Source: Paulinella micropora
Lineage: Eukaryota; Cercozoa; Imbricatea; Euglyphida; Paulinellidae
Assembly: GCA_019918135.1 (NCBI GenBank)
Contig: WBZZ01002522.1
Location: forward strand, 18,501 to 82,500
DNA: 64,000 nt
Reading direction: 5' to 3'
The notes under the pieces were generated by a model. It saw only the letters and a list, made by a program, of their open reading frames with translations. It did not search any database and was not told where the DNA came from. Position 1 is the first letter of the stretch. Every line of letters starts with the position of its first letter. Positions 30,775 to 42,977 of the stretch are shown here, piece after piece. The position numbers and the translations under genes are program-made.

Positions 30775-31680
30775 TGGCCTCCGTTCCAAATTCGGCCCCA
30801 GCCGCCCCCATCGTGGACGAAGTGGAGGAACACCTGTCCCTCAACGTCATGCTTGACCGACTCCGCTCGTGGAATATCCCCCACCCCAAGCAAGTCCGTG
30901 GCGTCGCCTACGACGTCACCGTCAGGGCCGCTTACAAGGCCCAGGCCGCCGTCTACAAGAACACTGGGCAATCGGCCACGCGCACCCGCCCCTACCCACG
31001 CCCCCCACCCACACAGCGCATGAACATAGCTGCTCATGAGCCACGCCCACGCCCACGCCGCCAATCTGCTGCTCTTACATAGGAAAGCCTATGCCTCATG
31101 CCTACCACTTCACAGCTTGCCATGCCTCTTCTTCTTGCCCGCAGGTAGCTATACCTAACACGCTCGCGTGCCATAACATACAGCGGCGCGCCCAGCTTCA
31201 CTCGCCAAATAAAATACACAACACCATGGCCATTCAACATGGACATTAGCCGCAAGCTCGTTAGCGAAGTCAAGCCCCACATTATCCGCGACACCCCCAA
31301 CAACTACGTTGTGGGGGTGCGGGATTACGACGACATAGTTGCGTTAGAGTTAGGGGTAGATGCGAAGAATGCCACGCTAGATAGGCGCCTGCTGCCCATG
31401 TTCCGCAAATCACAGAGGGAAATAGGGGCTGGGTTCAAGCGCTCCAACACCTGGTGCCACAAAGCGACGGCAAGGAGGTAAGCCCCCCCCCCCCCCCTCT
31501 CTCTCTCACACACACACAGACACACACACACACTCTCTCTCCCTCATGTTCTTGTGTGTGTGTGTGTGTGTGTGTTGTTGTTGTTCTTGTTGTTGTGTAG
31601 CCGCAATTGGAGACGATTGTCTGCCTTCTGCGGTTTTCGGTGCGCACCGTCATGCGCCACACCTACGGTGTGTCGGTACG

Positions 31681-31713
<33 letters not shown>

Positions 31714-32428
31714 CTCTCTCTGTCTGTTTGCTAGCTCCGTATCCCTCGACACACACACACACACTCTCTCTCCCTCTCTCTCTCTCTCTCTGTCTGTTTG
31801 CTAGCTCCGTATCCCTCGTGCCAACTACATTCCCACTGTCCACATCGGGGCTGTCATCATTTTTCCCGAGCGGCCGACCTCGGTAGGTAATAACTGGAGG
31901 GTGGTGCTGCGATCTGCCGACGGGTGGCAATTCTGCTGCAACTCCGACGGCAAGTCGGAGCGCAGCGAGATTTTCTATCTGTAGTGGATTCGCTCGCGCA
32001 AGCCCTACAGTTATTCCTACGAGCTCAACGCCACGAGAGAGAGATGCATCTACGATGGGGCGTGGGAGTGGCAGAAGATTGTGTTAGCCTGGCTGACGGC
32101 GGCCGACGTGGTGCGCAACGCGCAGGGTGGCTTCCGCCTACCGCCAGCCGTGCGTGGAATCATCGCCAGCTACGAAGTCCACAATCGCGGCCGCGTGGTC
32201 CCCGTGGAGTACGTCTACATCACCATCGTCGGCTGGCGGGAGCGTTTTGCCTACAAGAAGATCGGCCACATCAAGTTCGAGCAGTACGTCCTGGTCGAGG
32301 ACGTACCGCGCGAGCTGGAGGCGGAGGAGATGGAGCTGGGCACCGACGACGAGTCCGACGGCGAACAGCAGCAGCAGGCCGACGCGGCGCCGGTCGTGGA
32401 GTACGACCCATCGACGGTCCCTCTCCCC

Positions 32429-32469
<41 letters not shown>

Positions 32470-32914
32470 CTTCCCTTTGTCTCGATCGCCTATCATGGTT
32501 GTGGTAGGAGCTGGTGAAGCTGGCGAGGCAGGGTCTGTCATCGTGGACGCTTGCCAAGATCCTCCTTCATCGCCTTCGCAAGGCTTTGGGTCGTCTTTGG
32601 CGAGCCCTGTGCGCCGCTCCCCCCGAGTTAACCGCAGTGCCGCTAACAGCAATGCTGTGCCTATGTGTGTGGAAAGTCCTAGGAGTGTAGGTGGTAGTGT
32701 AGGTGGTAGTGTAGGTGGTAGTGTAGGTGGTAGTGTAGGTGGTAGTGTAGGTGGTAGTGTAGGTGGTAGTGTAGGTGGTAGTGTAGGTGGTAGTGTAGGT
32801 GGTAGTGTAGGTGGTAGTGTAGGTGGTAGTGTAGGTGGTAGTGTGGGTTCACATGCAATGTCAACCCGCTCTCAACGCAGTGCCTCTGATCCAAAGCAAA
32901 ACAGGGGAGGGTAG
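30775..32914 (+). CDS. Gene X, right-arm copy: uncharacterised three-exon protein
   Basis: Start ATG 30775 follows a T-rich 5' intron ending tttgcag. Exon A runs to 31469 (GC donor acg|GCAAGG) or 31477 (GTAAGC), exon B is 31601-31675, and exon C runs from 31805 to TAG 32914. With the GC donor all three exons are in phase 0. In-frame TAG codons lie at 31080-31082 (TAT in the left arm), 31146-31148 and 31982-31984. Between them the frame reads as ordinary protein, e.g. SFTRQIKYTTPWPFNMDISR, NYIPTVHIGAVIIFPERP and PYSYSYELNATRERC. The C-terminal part is acidic and Q-rich, then SLSL from (CT)n, then about 13 GGSV units and a basic tail. The function is unknown. Confidence 0.5.
32688..32845. repeat. 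12-bp minisatellite (ggtggtagtgta)n, about 13 units
   Basis: Coding for GGSV in the gene X frame; six or so units shorter than in the left arm. Confidence 0.95.
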
Positions 32915-33011
32915 GGAGGCTCGTGGGCAACAGGAACTAGATTGGGATGGGAATTCCCGGATGTCAGGTTACTCATTCAGCACTTGACTTTTTTTTTTTC
33001 AATAATACTTA

Positions 33012-33057
<46 letters not shown>

Positions 33058-33059
33058 TT

Positions 33060-33327
33060 GGACACCGTGATAGCCCAGTGGTCAAGTTCTACCATCTGGG
33101 CCCTGTCGCCAGTTCGATTCCCGTCGGTGCCACCAGTATTTTCATTGAACATACCGGTCTATTTCTGGACCAGTATTTTCATTGAACATACCGGCCCGTC
33201 TGGAAGTGTTGGAACTGCCCTTGCGGGGGTGTCATTAGGGCTTATCGTCAATTCTTCGTACTCCCCTCACGGGTGAGACGATGGAGGCGCATGTGCAGAA
33301 ATGCATCAGCCATTGACAGAGAAGCAC
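33060..33327 (+). mobile_element. tRNA-derived SINE with (ATT)n tail
   Basis: Mirror of 909-1179; full length. Confidence 0.92.
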
Positions 33328-33369
<42 letters not shown>

Positions 33370-33635
33370 GGACACCGTGATAGCCCAGTGGTCAAGTTCT
33401 ACCATCTGAGCCCTGTCGCCAGTTCGATTCCCGTCGGTGCCACCAGTATTTTCATTGAACATACCGATCCGTCTGGACCAGTATTTTCATTGAACATACC
33501 GGCCCGTCTGGAAGTGTTGGAACTGCCCTTGCGGGGGTGTCATTAGAGCTTATCGTCAATTCTTCGTACTCCCCTCACGGGTGAGACGATGGAGGCGCAT
33601 GTGCAGAAATGCATCAGCCATTGACAGAGAAGCAC
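33370..33635 (+). mobile_element. tRNA-derived SINE with (ATT)n tail
   Basis: Mirror of 555-822; the middle carries the variant ccgatccgtctggacc. Confidence 0.92.
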
Positions 33636-33692
<57 letters not shown>

Positions 33693-33952
33693 AAACCAAG
33701 GTGGTGGTTGTTGTTCCACCCCACCAATTTTCACAAGCATCTATGGTCAGGCTAAATATTAATTAATGAAAGCCTGACCACATCTGTTTGTGACTTTATT
33801 TTTTTTCTTTTTGTATTATTAAATTTCATTATCAATTATTAATATCATAGTGTATTAATATTAGTATTAATAATGAATCCGGTACATTTACTTAATAGTA
33901 GCCGCAATATTAGTATTAATTAATATATATTAATATTATTAATAATATATAT

Positions 33953-34121
33953 ATACTATATCTGAGGCGTACTGATGCAGCTAATGGCATATCCTCAACG
34001 GACATAAGCCTCCAATACCCTTGTTCGAGGTCCTCCACCCCCCCGTGTCAGTCTCTCGCCTGATGATCGGGGCCACCGATGGAGCTCCTGAGGGCAAGAC
34101 TGCACTAAGCCGAGGTTATTC
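33953..34121 (-). repeat. 5'-truncated R400 repeat
   Basis: Mirror of 36-203. Confidence 0.85.
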
Positions 34122-34198
34122 CATATATATACATATATATTAATATTAATATTATTAATAATTATATGATATTAATATTAATATAACGAATAAATTTA

Positions 34199-37100
34199 TT
34201 AATCGTCTTCGTCAGCAGCGACAAAGTAAAAGTGTGACTTGTCAACATTGATGACATCAGAAATGTCAGGCTCGCCTTGGCGACAATCAGCCATGTGAGT
34301 CTTGAAACATTTCTGGTAAACAAAACTGCGGGCGCACAATGTACACCGGTACTTGTACTCCTTTAACATGAAGCCACGGAGCTGAAGTTCACGAACCCTA
34401 TAGTCCGCTTCTATCAGCTCCCGCAAGTACGTCAAAGAACGACGTGCGCAGCGCTTGAAGAATAAATGCCCGTGCATATTATTCATCAGCTCTAGTGACT
34501 GGCATAAGAAGTAGTAAATAGTACCGATCAACATAAAAAAATCAGCCACATCATTGATAACAAACAAGATGTACATATGGTGTGATAAAATCGTCTAGCT
34601 CTAGGTACAAAGGCGTGGGCGCAATTCCCTTGGCACGCAAAATGCTGCCGTCAGGACGTGTAACAGCCGGATGTCGACCGTCCTCGTCTTGAGGACGACG
34701 AGCCCAACAGATGAAGGAATACGGATCACCTTCCATCTCCGCTTTCCACTCCCCGCTCACGATCGTTGGATGCTCTGGCTGCACCGCCGGTGATGTAGCA
34801 TCCCGGAACACTTTGCGAGTCTGAGACTGCCAAAGCAAGGCAGCCGCAGGCTCAAACTGTGTCGGGGTGTTAATCTTCCGGAATTGCTGCCACCACGCCT
34901 TCCAAAAAGATTGGATGCGCTGCCAACGGCCAGGAGCTAAAAGCTAAGTGAGGTCTATGTTTCCTCGATAGACTTCTTCAAAAAGGGAACGAAGCGGCTT
35001 ACCCCGATCAAGGCCGTGCCACTCCATTTCCTTTGTGTCCCGGTTAGGCCGTATTTTAAACCCGGAAATCACTTTACCACTTCTGATATTGCCTTTGTTA
35101 GATAGAATATCACTTAAGCGTTTCAAGCGATTCGTAAGTCTAAAGTACGGTGAATCGGGTGGAATATCCGCACCCCAAGGAGTATCAGGCCGGCCGTCGC
35201 AAATCTCACGCATCAAAAAATCAACCATGCGCCCACATATACGTAACATCATATGTAACAAGTCAGGAACATGACGATTCATAGGCACAAAATGAAACAA
35301 GCTACGATCGTGTGCCATGCCTGGCGTTGTTTTGTCAGCTGTGGCACTGTCACGCATGGGTCACATTCGTGACAGATCGCCCCGATCATTTTTATGACAT
35401 AAACACATATAACAAAAATGATCGGCACCGGCAGACTTCTGGCCGCACACAGTACGTAACCATTTCATATCACCGGTAACATAAAGCTGAACATCATATT
35501 TAATACCGGTTGCCGATGATGTCCAACCGTCCTTCTCCCAGGATTCAAAGGTTTTAAGCATTTCCCCTATTCAATTTCAAATTTAATATTAATATTAAAA
35601 TTTGATGCGTAACAAAAACTAACTAGTATTAATAAAACTTTCAATATTAATATTAATAATTTTATTAATAATAATAATCAACATGAAAGAAAGGGGAATG
35701 AGAGAAAAAGATGAAAATGATTCTCTTATTCCACTTTCTTCTCAGCCTCGGGGGGGGGGGGGGGGGGAAATAGGCGACTTCGATGAGAGACGCAATTGCA
35801 GTTCCGAACTTAAGAATATGTTCGAAACCGCAATTGGGTTTAAGCGAATTTTGAGGTAAGAATAAACACGGGGGCAAAGCGTAATGCTTTGCCCCTGCAT
35901 ACATACCTAAAAATTGGTTTTAGGTGTATTACAACATTAAAGCATACCACACACCCATTTGCCCCCGTATTAGTTAGTAATAGTAACATTGGCGTAGATA
36001 TATAAAGTGACACACCCCACTACACCCTCACCTCTCTCTCAGAGAATGGAGGCACTCGTGGACCCGCATATTGCTTCAGTTCCACGAGGTCCTCCTTACA
36101 CTTGCACATGAGCAATGGAAAAATTCCCTCCTGAGTAGTAGGGTGCTGGAAACCCTTCACCAATTCCCTCTTCTGATCCAAAGCAAAACATTTCATCGCC
36201 CACGTAACCATGCTGTGGTTTGCCCCCAACTTGCTGCCGTCCCCCCCAATCGGAATGCATAGCTGCCATACATCGGACGCCCCTCTCTCCCGCCATCCCG
36301 CCTCCAACTGCAGCATAAGCTTGTTGGGATCTGCTGCTGCCGACTTGCCATCTTTTGCACCTTCAAGACCGTACTTGGGGATGATCTCTTGCGTCAAGTC
36401 CTTGCGTTGTTTCACCAACTACAAAAACAAAAACAAAAAAGGTCATTAGAACAGAGCAGAGAGAGAGCAAATGATAATCTTTGCACCCGTTAACCAAGGG
36501 TGCTGACTTGCCCGCAGCAGATTGGTCACCTGTTGGTCGGACATCACGTTGCAATCCATATGCAGCAACGTTTGCGTGGCGATCTTAGCCTGCTGGTCAT
36601 CGCCAGGCTTGAACACTAACTGCTCGCTCAGGTTCATGTACTGGAGCGTGAACTCCTCCACCTCTGCATCCGTGAAACCATGCCATTGGGCCTCCCCCAA
36701 AAACTGCCCAACAATCGCCTTCGCCTTTGCTATCCTCCGCCTCCTCAACATCATGGCTCCTGGCTTAACTTGGGATTCCTTTCTTGGTTTTGGCACACGA
36801 CACGTTAGGTAGTAGTAATCTCTGTTTTTGTGCATGTCACACATTATGTTGTCCCTTGCATCGTCCAAAACGGAAACCAACTCCGAATCCGAAGGGATAG
36901 AGATTGGTGGCCGTTTTGGAGTCTGGTCACCACCCCCAAGGTCGAACTGCTCTTGTGCTTTCTGGGCAATCTCTTCGAAAACTGAGGACAAGTCCTTGGG
37001 GGGGTGATTGCCTTGAGTGTCACCCTCAGTTGTGTCAGGGGAAACGAAAACAACGCCTGTGTGCCTGCCATAAACGGGGGATGCTTTTCGTTCGTCTGTT

Positions 37101-37240
37101 ACTGCTTTTCGTTTCTGATACTTAGTTTTTTTTCCCCTGGTCAGACAGACGTTTTTGCCTCTCAGTCGTTTTTACGTTTTTGTCCCAAGTCTTGCGGCTT
37201 GTCCAAGCTCTGCCAGGAGGCTTGGGACGAGGCATTTGAA
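34199..37240 (-). pseudogene. Broken multi-exon gene of a transposon-like family (unassigned)
   Basis: Reading right to left. A first exon (about 37240-36480) begins MPRPKPPGRAWTSRKTWDKN, has a frameshift at an A8 run near 37130, and continues with FEEIAQKAQEQFDLGGG. A short intron ends ttttgtag. The second exon (36418-36030) has DVWQLCIPIGGDGSKLGANH and ends at GTGAGG. Then 35561-34551 carries YVTGDMKWLRTVCGQKSAGA, HFCYMCLCHK and DLLHMMLRICGRMVDFL, broken by in-frame TGA (35361-35363) and TAG (34944-34946). After one more frameshift, 34576-34199 has a C-x2-C-x12-H-x3-C finger (YRCTLCARSF...HMADC). The order GDG, GD-K, C-x2-C, LH..LR recalls large uncharacterised ORFs found in repeats of invertebrates and protists. 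I cannot name the superfamily. Confidence 0.6.
35565..36019. other. AT-rich intron-like stretch with a G17 run
   Basis: Lies between exons of the transposon-like gene. A run of about 17 G is at 35750-35766. A 30-base near-palindrome (gggggcaaagcgtaatgctt and its complement) lies near 35870-35897. Confidence 0.4.
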
Positions 37241-37369
37241 GGTGCTTCTGAGCTTTAAAAAAAAGTGCCGCCAGACTGCGCCGGTTCGTAAAAAAAGTTG
37301 ACAGGATTTGGCTTTTTTGCTGGCATGGCCTGGACCGGCCTGAACATTTTTTAGGGTAAAGGGTCACAA

Positions 37370-37915
37370 AAACATCAAAAACCCAGGAAACTAAGGCTTC
37401 TGAAGTACTGCTCCTTTTTTCAAAAGGGCTGTAGATTCAGAAAGATCACAGTCTATATTACTGCTCACCAAATTATCGCAAATTATAGACAAAGTTTGCC
37501 CCAGTAACTTTTTTTAATAAACAAAACACAAAACTTTTTATCCGTTATAAAATCTGAATTTCAAATGATTTTTTTTCAGCTAGCAGTAGATCTCATCGTG
37601 ATTTTTACAACATAAAAGGGCGATTAAAAAAACGTTAAAAACTCAAAAAATTATAGTTGCCTCCGTTTTCGACCCCACTAAAACGACCTAAGAAACATAT
37701 GTAAAGCAGGGACTCCGTACTCAGAGTAGCTGAGACTTCAGACCAATTATAACTTTCACTGACAGACCGCCGGGAACGGTATGAATAGTATATTGCCATT
37801 ATATACCGGGTGGGCAGGCATAATCACTTCTCCCCCGAGCGCGCTCACCCCTATGCGCGCAAGAAGTCGAATTTACACCGCCGCCGACCAACCAGGCTTG
37901 GGATAGAATGCAAAT
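37370..37915. other. No gene; AT-rich upstream region
   Basis: Contains ataccgggtgggcaggcata (37805), which recurs at 41720 and 48679. Confidence 0.5.
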
Positions 37916-38340
37916 ACTGTAGGCGCAGATAGGTAAATATGCGACCTTTTCCTCCCTTTACACACATAGGTGAGCTATACTAGTCTCGTCAAGATGAAGT
38001 GTCATATAGTTATATCCGTTTGAAAGTTTTATTTATATACAAAGGCTTTTGAGCCGGTTGAATTTCAAACGATAATATTAAGATATATAATCGGTACTAC
38101 TTTTTTAAGCTGGATAATATTATAGTTAGGGGTGACATCAGGGAATGGCTCTCTGTTTCCTTTTTGTTGCTTGGCTCTGACAGTCTTCTATATTTTCCGC
38201 CATACTGGTTTCCTCTCTTCTGTAGAGGAGGAAGATTAGGTTATTTTCAGATTGCTTTGGAATTGGATGGATGTTGAAATACCCCGGCGTGCGTTAAATA
38301 ATATCTTTTGAATATAACCGACAAAAGTGGAGTCCCAGCC
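37916..38340 (-). promoter_or_regulatory. Leader module LL, third copy
   Basis: Diverged copy of the module upstream of gene X, here upstream of the transposon-like gene at 34199-37240. It shares cgcagataggtaaatatgcg, acttttttaagc, gataatattat, ggctctgacagtct and aggaggaagattaggttatt. On the minus strand it also starts MAEN, but soon reaches TGA. Confidence 0.6.
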
Positions 38341-38696
38341 TAGATTTTTATATCCTCCAATTTCAATTAAGCAATTTGAAAAAAGCAACTCCCCCAAGCA
38401 AATGAACTCCGAAGGAAAGGTAGTGGAGGAGTGTAGGAAAGGAGTTGAGGAGGTGTTAGGAGGAGTGTAGGCCCAGTATGACTGTCTCTCTTGTGGTTAG
38501 TGGTGTGCCTGCTGCATGCTTTAGAAATACCTCGTTTACAGCCCAAAATACATCTGTCAACAGTCCATCTGCCTCGGCTACTCTCTCTCCCTCCTTCCTT
38601 CTTCATCATCTTCACGACATCTCCCGTTTCATCGTCCAAAATACACAGGTTGTTCAGCTGTTCACTTAACTTAAATCTTAAAGTCTTCAAAGCTTA

Positions 38697-41281
38697 TCAC
38701 CTTTCCGTGTCCTGTGTCTCTTTTACTGCTCTTTCCCACAGGTGCTTCGTGTGTGTGTGTGTGTCACCTGTCTGCTCTGCCTGTGACTCCACACTGTCTC
38801 CTACTCTATGCAAAGGAGACGAACCTTGTGGTAGTAGCGATGGGGGCCAAGACTTCCCTTCTCTCGTCCTTCCTATACGCTCCACCGTCTCAATGAAAGC
38901 AGTCTCTCCTCCAGTTCTGGTCCCGCCGGTCCGTACCACTTTTCCTGGCATTACAGTGTCATTCCGTGAATCTCCTTTCTTACCGGGTTTTTCGACACTT
39001 TCCTTGTCTTTTTCTCCGATATTTGCGGGACTTGGCGAGTTTTTCTTCACGGGTTTTGACGTATCTTTTTGCGAGATTTGCTGTGCACTCGCCCCCTTTC
39101 CCTCCCTCTCTCTCAGTATGCTCATCATCTCACTCTCTGAAGGATAATCGCGGGAAGGGCGTGGGCGACGTGAAGGGTCTTGTGCTAGGTCAATAGCTGG
39201 AAATAGTGGGTCTTGACGGGCATCATACCCGCACCAATCTGCATACACTAGCCTCTTTGCTGCCTCACCTGCCTTGCCCCAACTCCCCCCCCCCCCCCCC
39301 CGTCCAAACTTAACTCCACACTGTTTTCCCTTCCAGTTCTGCCCAGTACAACGAGTGGTTAGTGGGCCTGTGGTGTGGCTCTTGGGAGTGGATGTAGTGG
39401 GTTGCGGTGTTTCGTTATTTGTCTGTCTAGAGTTCTGAGGGGGTGTGGGTGTCGGTTTCTCATTTGCTTTCCGTTTCTCTTTCTCTTTCGTTTGCGAGTG
39501 CTTTGGTTGCAATGGTGAGGGTTGCACACGTTGTGTGTCTTGTGAGGTTGTGAGGGCAGGAGTAGTTGTTGTAGAGGTGTTGGGGTGTTGAGCACTAGTG
39601 AGAGTGCGGTGTGGAGGGTTGTGGGGTCTGTCTCGGAGTGTGTTTCGAGCCCATGGAACACTCGACAGTTCCCCCCCCCCCCCACGGGCTCTTGTGGGTT
39701 GTTCCAAGGGTTTGTTCTCACTTTGCTCCTTTGGAGGCTCACTATCCTCCTCGCCCTCTTGCTCTGCTTCACGAGCAATAATGCTTTCCCCACTTTCTAT
39801 GTTTCCCTCCATTGCTTCTTCGCTACCCTCCATTATGACTAGCCCATACTCTTCTTCTTCTGAGCTGTCTTGCCCCTCAGACTTTTCTCCTCCTTCCTCC
39901 TCACCCTCCTCTCCTACTTCAGAATCTCCCCGCATAAGAGCAACTCCTTTGGCTCCTTTCTTTCGAAATTTGCCACTCTTGTCTCTTTGCTTCCCCTTTG
40001 AGGAGTCAGAGTGAGCTGACTTTGGACTAGTTCATTTGGGGCTTGACTTCTGTTTGGGGCAAAAACGCTTAGTGTGTCCAGTCTGATAGCAGTTATAGCA
40101 TGTCACTTTCAGCCACCACTCCTGCTCTGAACTATCACTCCCATTCTTGTTGCCCTTGCCCTTCCCGTTCTTAGTCCATTTCTTGTACTTCTCTCTCTTT
40201 CTCCTTTCTCTCCTCCCTCTCCCTCTCCAAACAGTAGATTCGCTCCCTTACCCTCTCTCTTTCTCTCCCTCGCCTTCTTACGCTCCTTGTAACACTCCTT
40301 CCTCAATCTCTTTTGCTTCGCATCCCACAGCACGTAAATTTCGTTTGCCGACTCTATTATTTCATCTGTGATGGTCTGTTTGCTGCCGCTAGTCTGTAGT
40401 AGTCATTGAAAAATGTTGCTCCATAAGCTTCGTGTTCAGCTAGCTTCTCTAACAGTCCGTTCACTGCCTCATCTGCCCCAAAATCTGCTCCTCGCAAGGC
40501 TTCAAGCCACTGCTTCTGGCCACTGCTTCTGGAGTTGATGTTGGGTCAGATATTCTTCCATATCTTCTGTTAGTCTTTGTCTCTGATCTTTACAGGCTTT
40601 CTCCTCGACATATCTCGCCGCACCGCTTATATTACCGTATTTTTCTTTTACGATGCCGACTTTTTCAAACGGGCAATGTGTCTTTTCGTTGCGAAGGAAT
40701 TGAATCACTTTGGTTTCCGAGAATGCAGTTGCAACGAAAAGTTGAAACATTCTGCAACGATGCAGATATCGTTGCTCATCTTCATACTTCTTCTTTCTCA
40801 GTATGTAAACGTCTTTGTTGCTTCTTGTCATTGCCCTTTTCTTCCTTCTTTTCGCTCTTCCTAAGCCTTCTTCTTTTCCTTCGATAGATCCTTCCAGTTG
40901 TCTGGTTTCTCTACCGCTACTTTCGCGTCTTGTGCTGTTTGACTACCTCTCTGTCTCGGTTATCGTGGTTGCTGTGTTTCATCTTCTTCATCTGATCCCT
41001 CCGGTGTGTCCAGCTCGTGTGGTTCTCTCTGCTCATCTATTTCCTCTGCCTTTCTCATCCTGTCTCTGTCGTAAACATATTTGGTCTTTGCTGCATTATG
41101 GTCTTTAAAAGCGTCGTGAAAACATGTCTCCGAGAGTTGTGCTAATACCATATGCATATTCCTCTATCTGATAGTAGTAACTTTGCAAATCTTTCTTGTT
41201 TCCGCTAAACACCGGAGTGTGAGACAGCAACTGTCTCATGCTAAGTGCATTGTGCCGAAATTCGCTATCACAGCGGCTCAT
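38697..41281 (-). pseudogene. Retroelement gag with CCHC zinc knuckle
   Basis: ATG 41281 opens MSRCDSEFRHNALSM, then a gag-like N-terminus (TPVFSGNKKDLQSYYYQIEE). After a frameshift near 41150 come a charged region and a long Lys/Arg-rich stretch. At 40059-40100 is a perfect C-x2-C-x4-H-x4-C knuckle (CYNCYQTGHTKRFC). An in-frame TGA (40032-40034) follows eight codons later, and the same frame continues through a highly acidic, Pro/Thr-rich region to 38697. No protease or RT follows, so only gag is preserved. The right end (40672-41281) is duplicated at 47625-48239. It is of a different family from the plus-strand gag beside it. Confidence 0.65.
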
Positions 41282-41289
41282 AACCGTTG

Positions 41290-42270
41290 ATTAGGTAAAT
41301 ACCCTGTCACTCACGGACCTAATATATTATACGCTGGTTGCTGAGAGATTCCGTTAGAATTTCAAGCCACGATACCAATCGACACTTTTAATCCGCACGT
41401 AGATAGCAGAACTGACAAACTCAAAAGTAATAATGAAACTGAAATAAAGTACGCACGACTGTAATTATTATTAAATTGTCAGTGTCCAATCCTGAATGCT
41501 AATATGTACCGTTACGTCTGTTACAATAATTGACTATAACTATACGGTCATTCTACTATACAAATAAATTACTTCCCAGTCACAAAGCAATTACTAAAAG
41601 TAAAAACGTAGTTATCCTACCAACGGAATGAGGAATACTTAACGTAGAAGGGACTAAGTAAGTACTCTCCAAGCCAAGCATAACAGACAGACCGGAACCG
41701 TCTATAGAGTAATGCCACTACTATGATATACCGGGTGGGCAGGCATAAAAACTATAACTTGATATTTAATCCAATGATGATTCAGTGAATTAAGACAAGT
41801 AACAGATATTAATATATACTTTTTACGCAGGATAATATTATCGTTAGGGCGAACATTAGCCGGGAAGTGGCTCTGAGAGTATGTTTCCTTTTTGTTGTTT
41901 CGCTCTGATAGTCTCCTACACTTTCCCTCAGTTGAGATGATAATGGTTTCCTCTGTAGGTATTCCCCCCCCGGATAGCCGGTAAAAGGTACCTTTTCCTG
42001 GCGACAGGTGCACCAGCTTGTTTTTCAGTATTATTTGTCCGGATTGGACCTGATGCCATTTTATTCCTGGTCTGTTGCCGTTTTCCTTTTTGGCTTCACT
42101 TAGCTAATATAACGAGACATCATCAAGTTGTCGTCTTTTGAGGACTGTGTTTGGTTGTATTACCGACTTTTTACGAGCTATCGTTGGGGGCATTACATTT
42201 GGAGTCCATATCACTAGGGTGATTTCTTTCTGCTTTGCCACACATGCAACAGAATGAATTTTCACTGACC
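41290..42270. promoter_or_regulatory. Shared leader between divergent gag genes
   Basis: About 1 kb between a minus-strand gag start (41281) and the plus-strand element. It contains the segment shared with 16035-16200 and, at 41820-41970, a diverged part of module LL. It may be an LTR or a bidirectional promoter region; no TG..CA ends can be fixed. Confidence 0.45.
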
Positions 42271-42621
42271 TTAGAAAACGATCAGAGAGTTGCAAAAATA
42301 CTCTGACGTATGTGTGAGATAATGCAGATAAATGCACAAACTAGAAGGGTAGAGTGTTGTGCTCCTGTCCCTATGCTTGTTTGTGTTTTGTGTGTGTTCC
42401 TTCACTCTTCTGTCCACCTCCTTCTTCTTGGTCTCTGTGTGAGAACAGCAAGAACGACAGAGAGTTTGTATCTGATGTCTCCTTGTGAGCACACAGATAT
42501 GGATTGGGCTAGAGGGTACGAGACACCTGCTTGAGACCAATGAAATTATTTGTTTTGTGAAAGAGTATGAGGGAGCTGTGTTGGAGTATTTGTTTTCGTC
42601 TGACGTTCCCGTGTGAGACAG
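42271..42621 (+). other. Segment inverted relative to the other duplicate
   Basis: From ttagaaaacgatcagagag to gttcccgtgtgagaca. The same sequence lies in opposite orientation at 49218-49574. The flanks are collinear in both units: tgacc on the left and ggtctgag on the right, i.e. a GACC/GGTC inverted repeat at the breakpoints. Confidence 0.9.
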
Positions 42622-42977
42622 GTCTGAGAACCTATCCGACCGACTGTCGACTTCTCAAGGAGAGCTTTTCTAGCTTCTCTATGACTATCTGTGTGTAGGT
42701 CCAAGTGCCTCATACTAGATAGAATATAGAAAAGAAGGAGGAGAAAGTAATCTGAGTAAGGAGAACAAGAAATCGGAGAAAGTCTCAAAGATTATTTTTC
42801 TCAAACAAAAACAAACATACAAACAGTGTTTCATAGAGGACAGGGAATCTCACTCTACCCTCTCTATTAGTTTCTCTCTTCACTAGTCAATCGACTGAAG
42901 GAGGAACAGAACACAAACGAACAAAAATCAAACATAGGAGCTGACACTGTCCTCCTGTTAATTACTACTACGACATC

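Larger units (their letters stand above)
24990..34163 (-). repeat. Right arm of large inverted repeat
   Basis: Reverse complement of 1-6483, enlarged by the piggyBac insertion at 26167-29038. Homology starts at the ggtggattctgc stretch near 24990 and still holds at the AT-rich sequence near 34160, which pairs with window position 1. To the left is unique T-rich DNA, unlike the left arm, where gypsy sequence follows. Confidence 0.93.

Noticed and set aside
1-34163. Terminal inverted repeats of one giant transposon
   Set aside because: The arms end in unrelated contexts, no target-site duplication is visible, and the outer end lies beyond the window. Left open rather than claimed.
42271-42540. 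ORF of 89 codons in the inverted segment (also 49299-49568)
   Set aside because: No recognisable protein features and an overlapping ORF on the other strand; not enough to call a gene.
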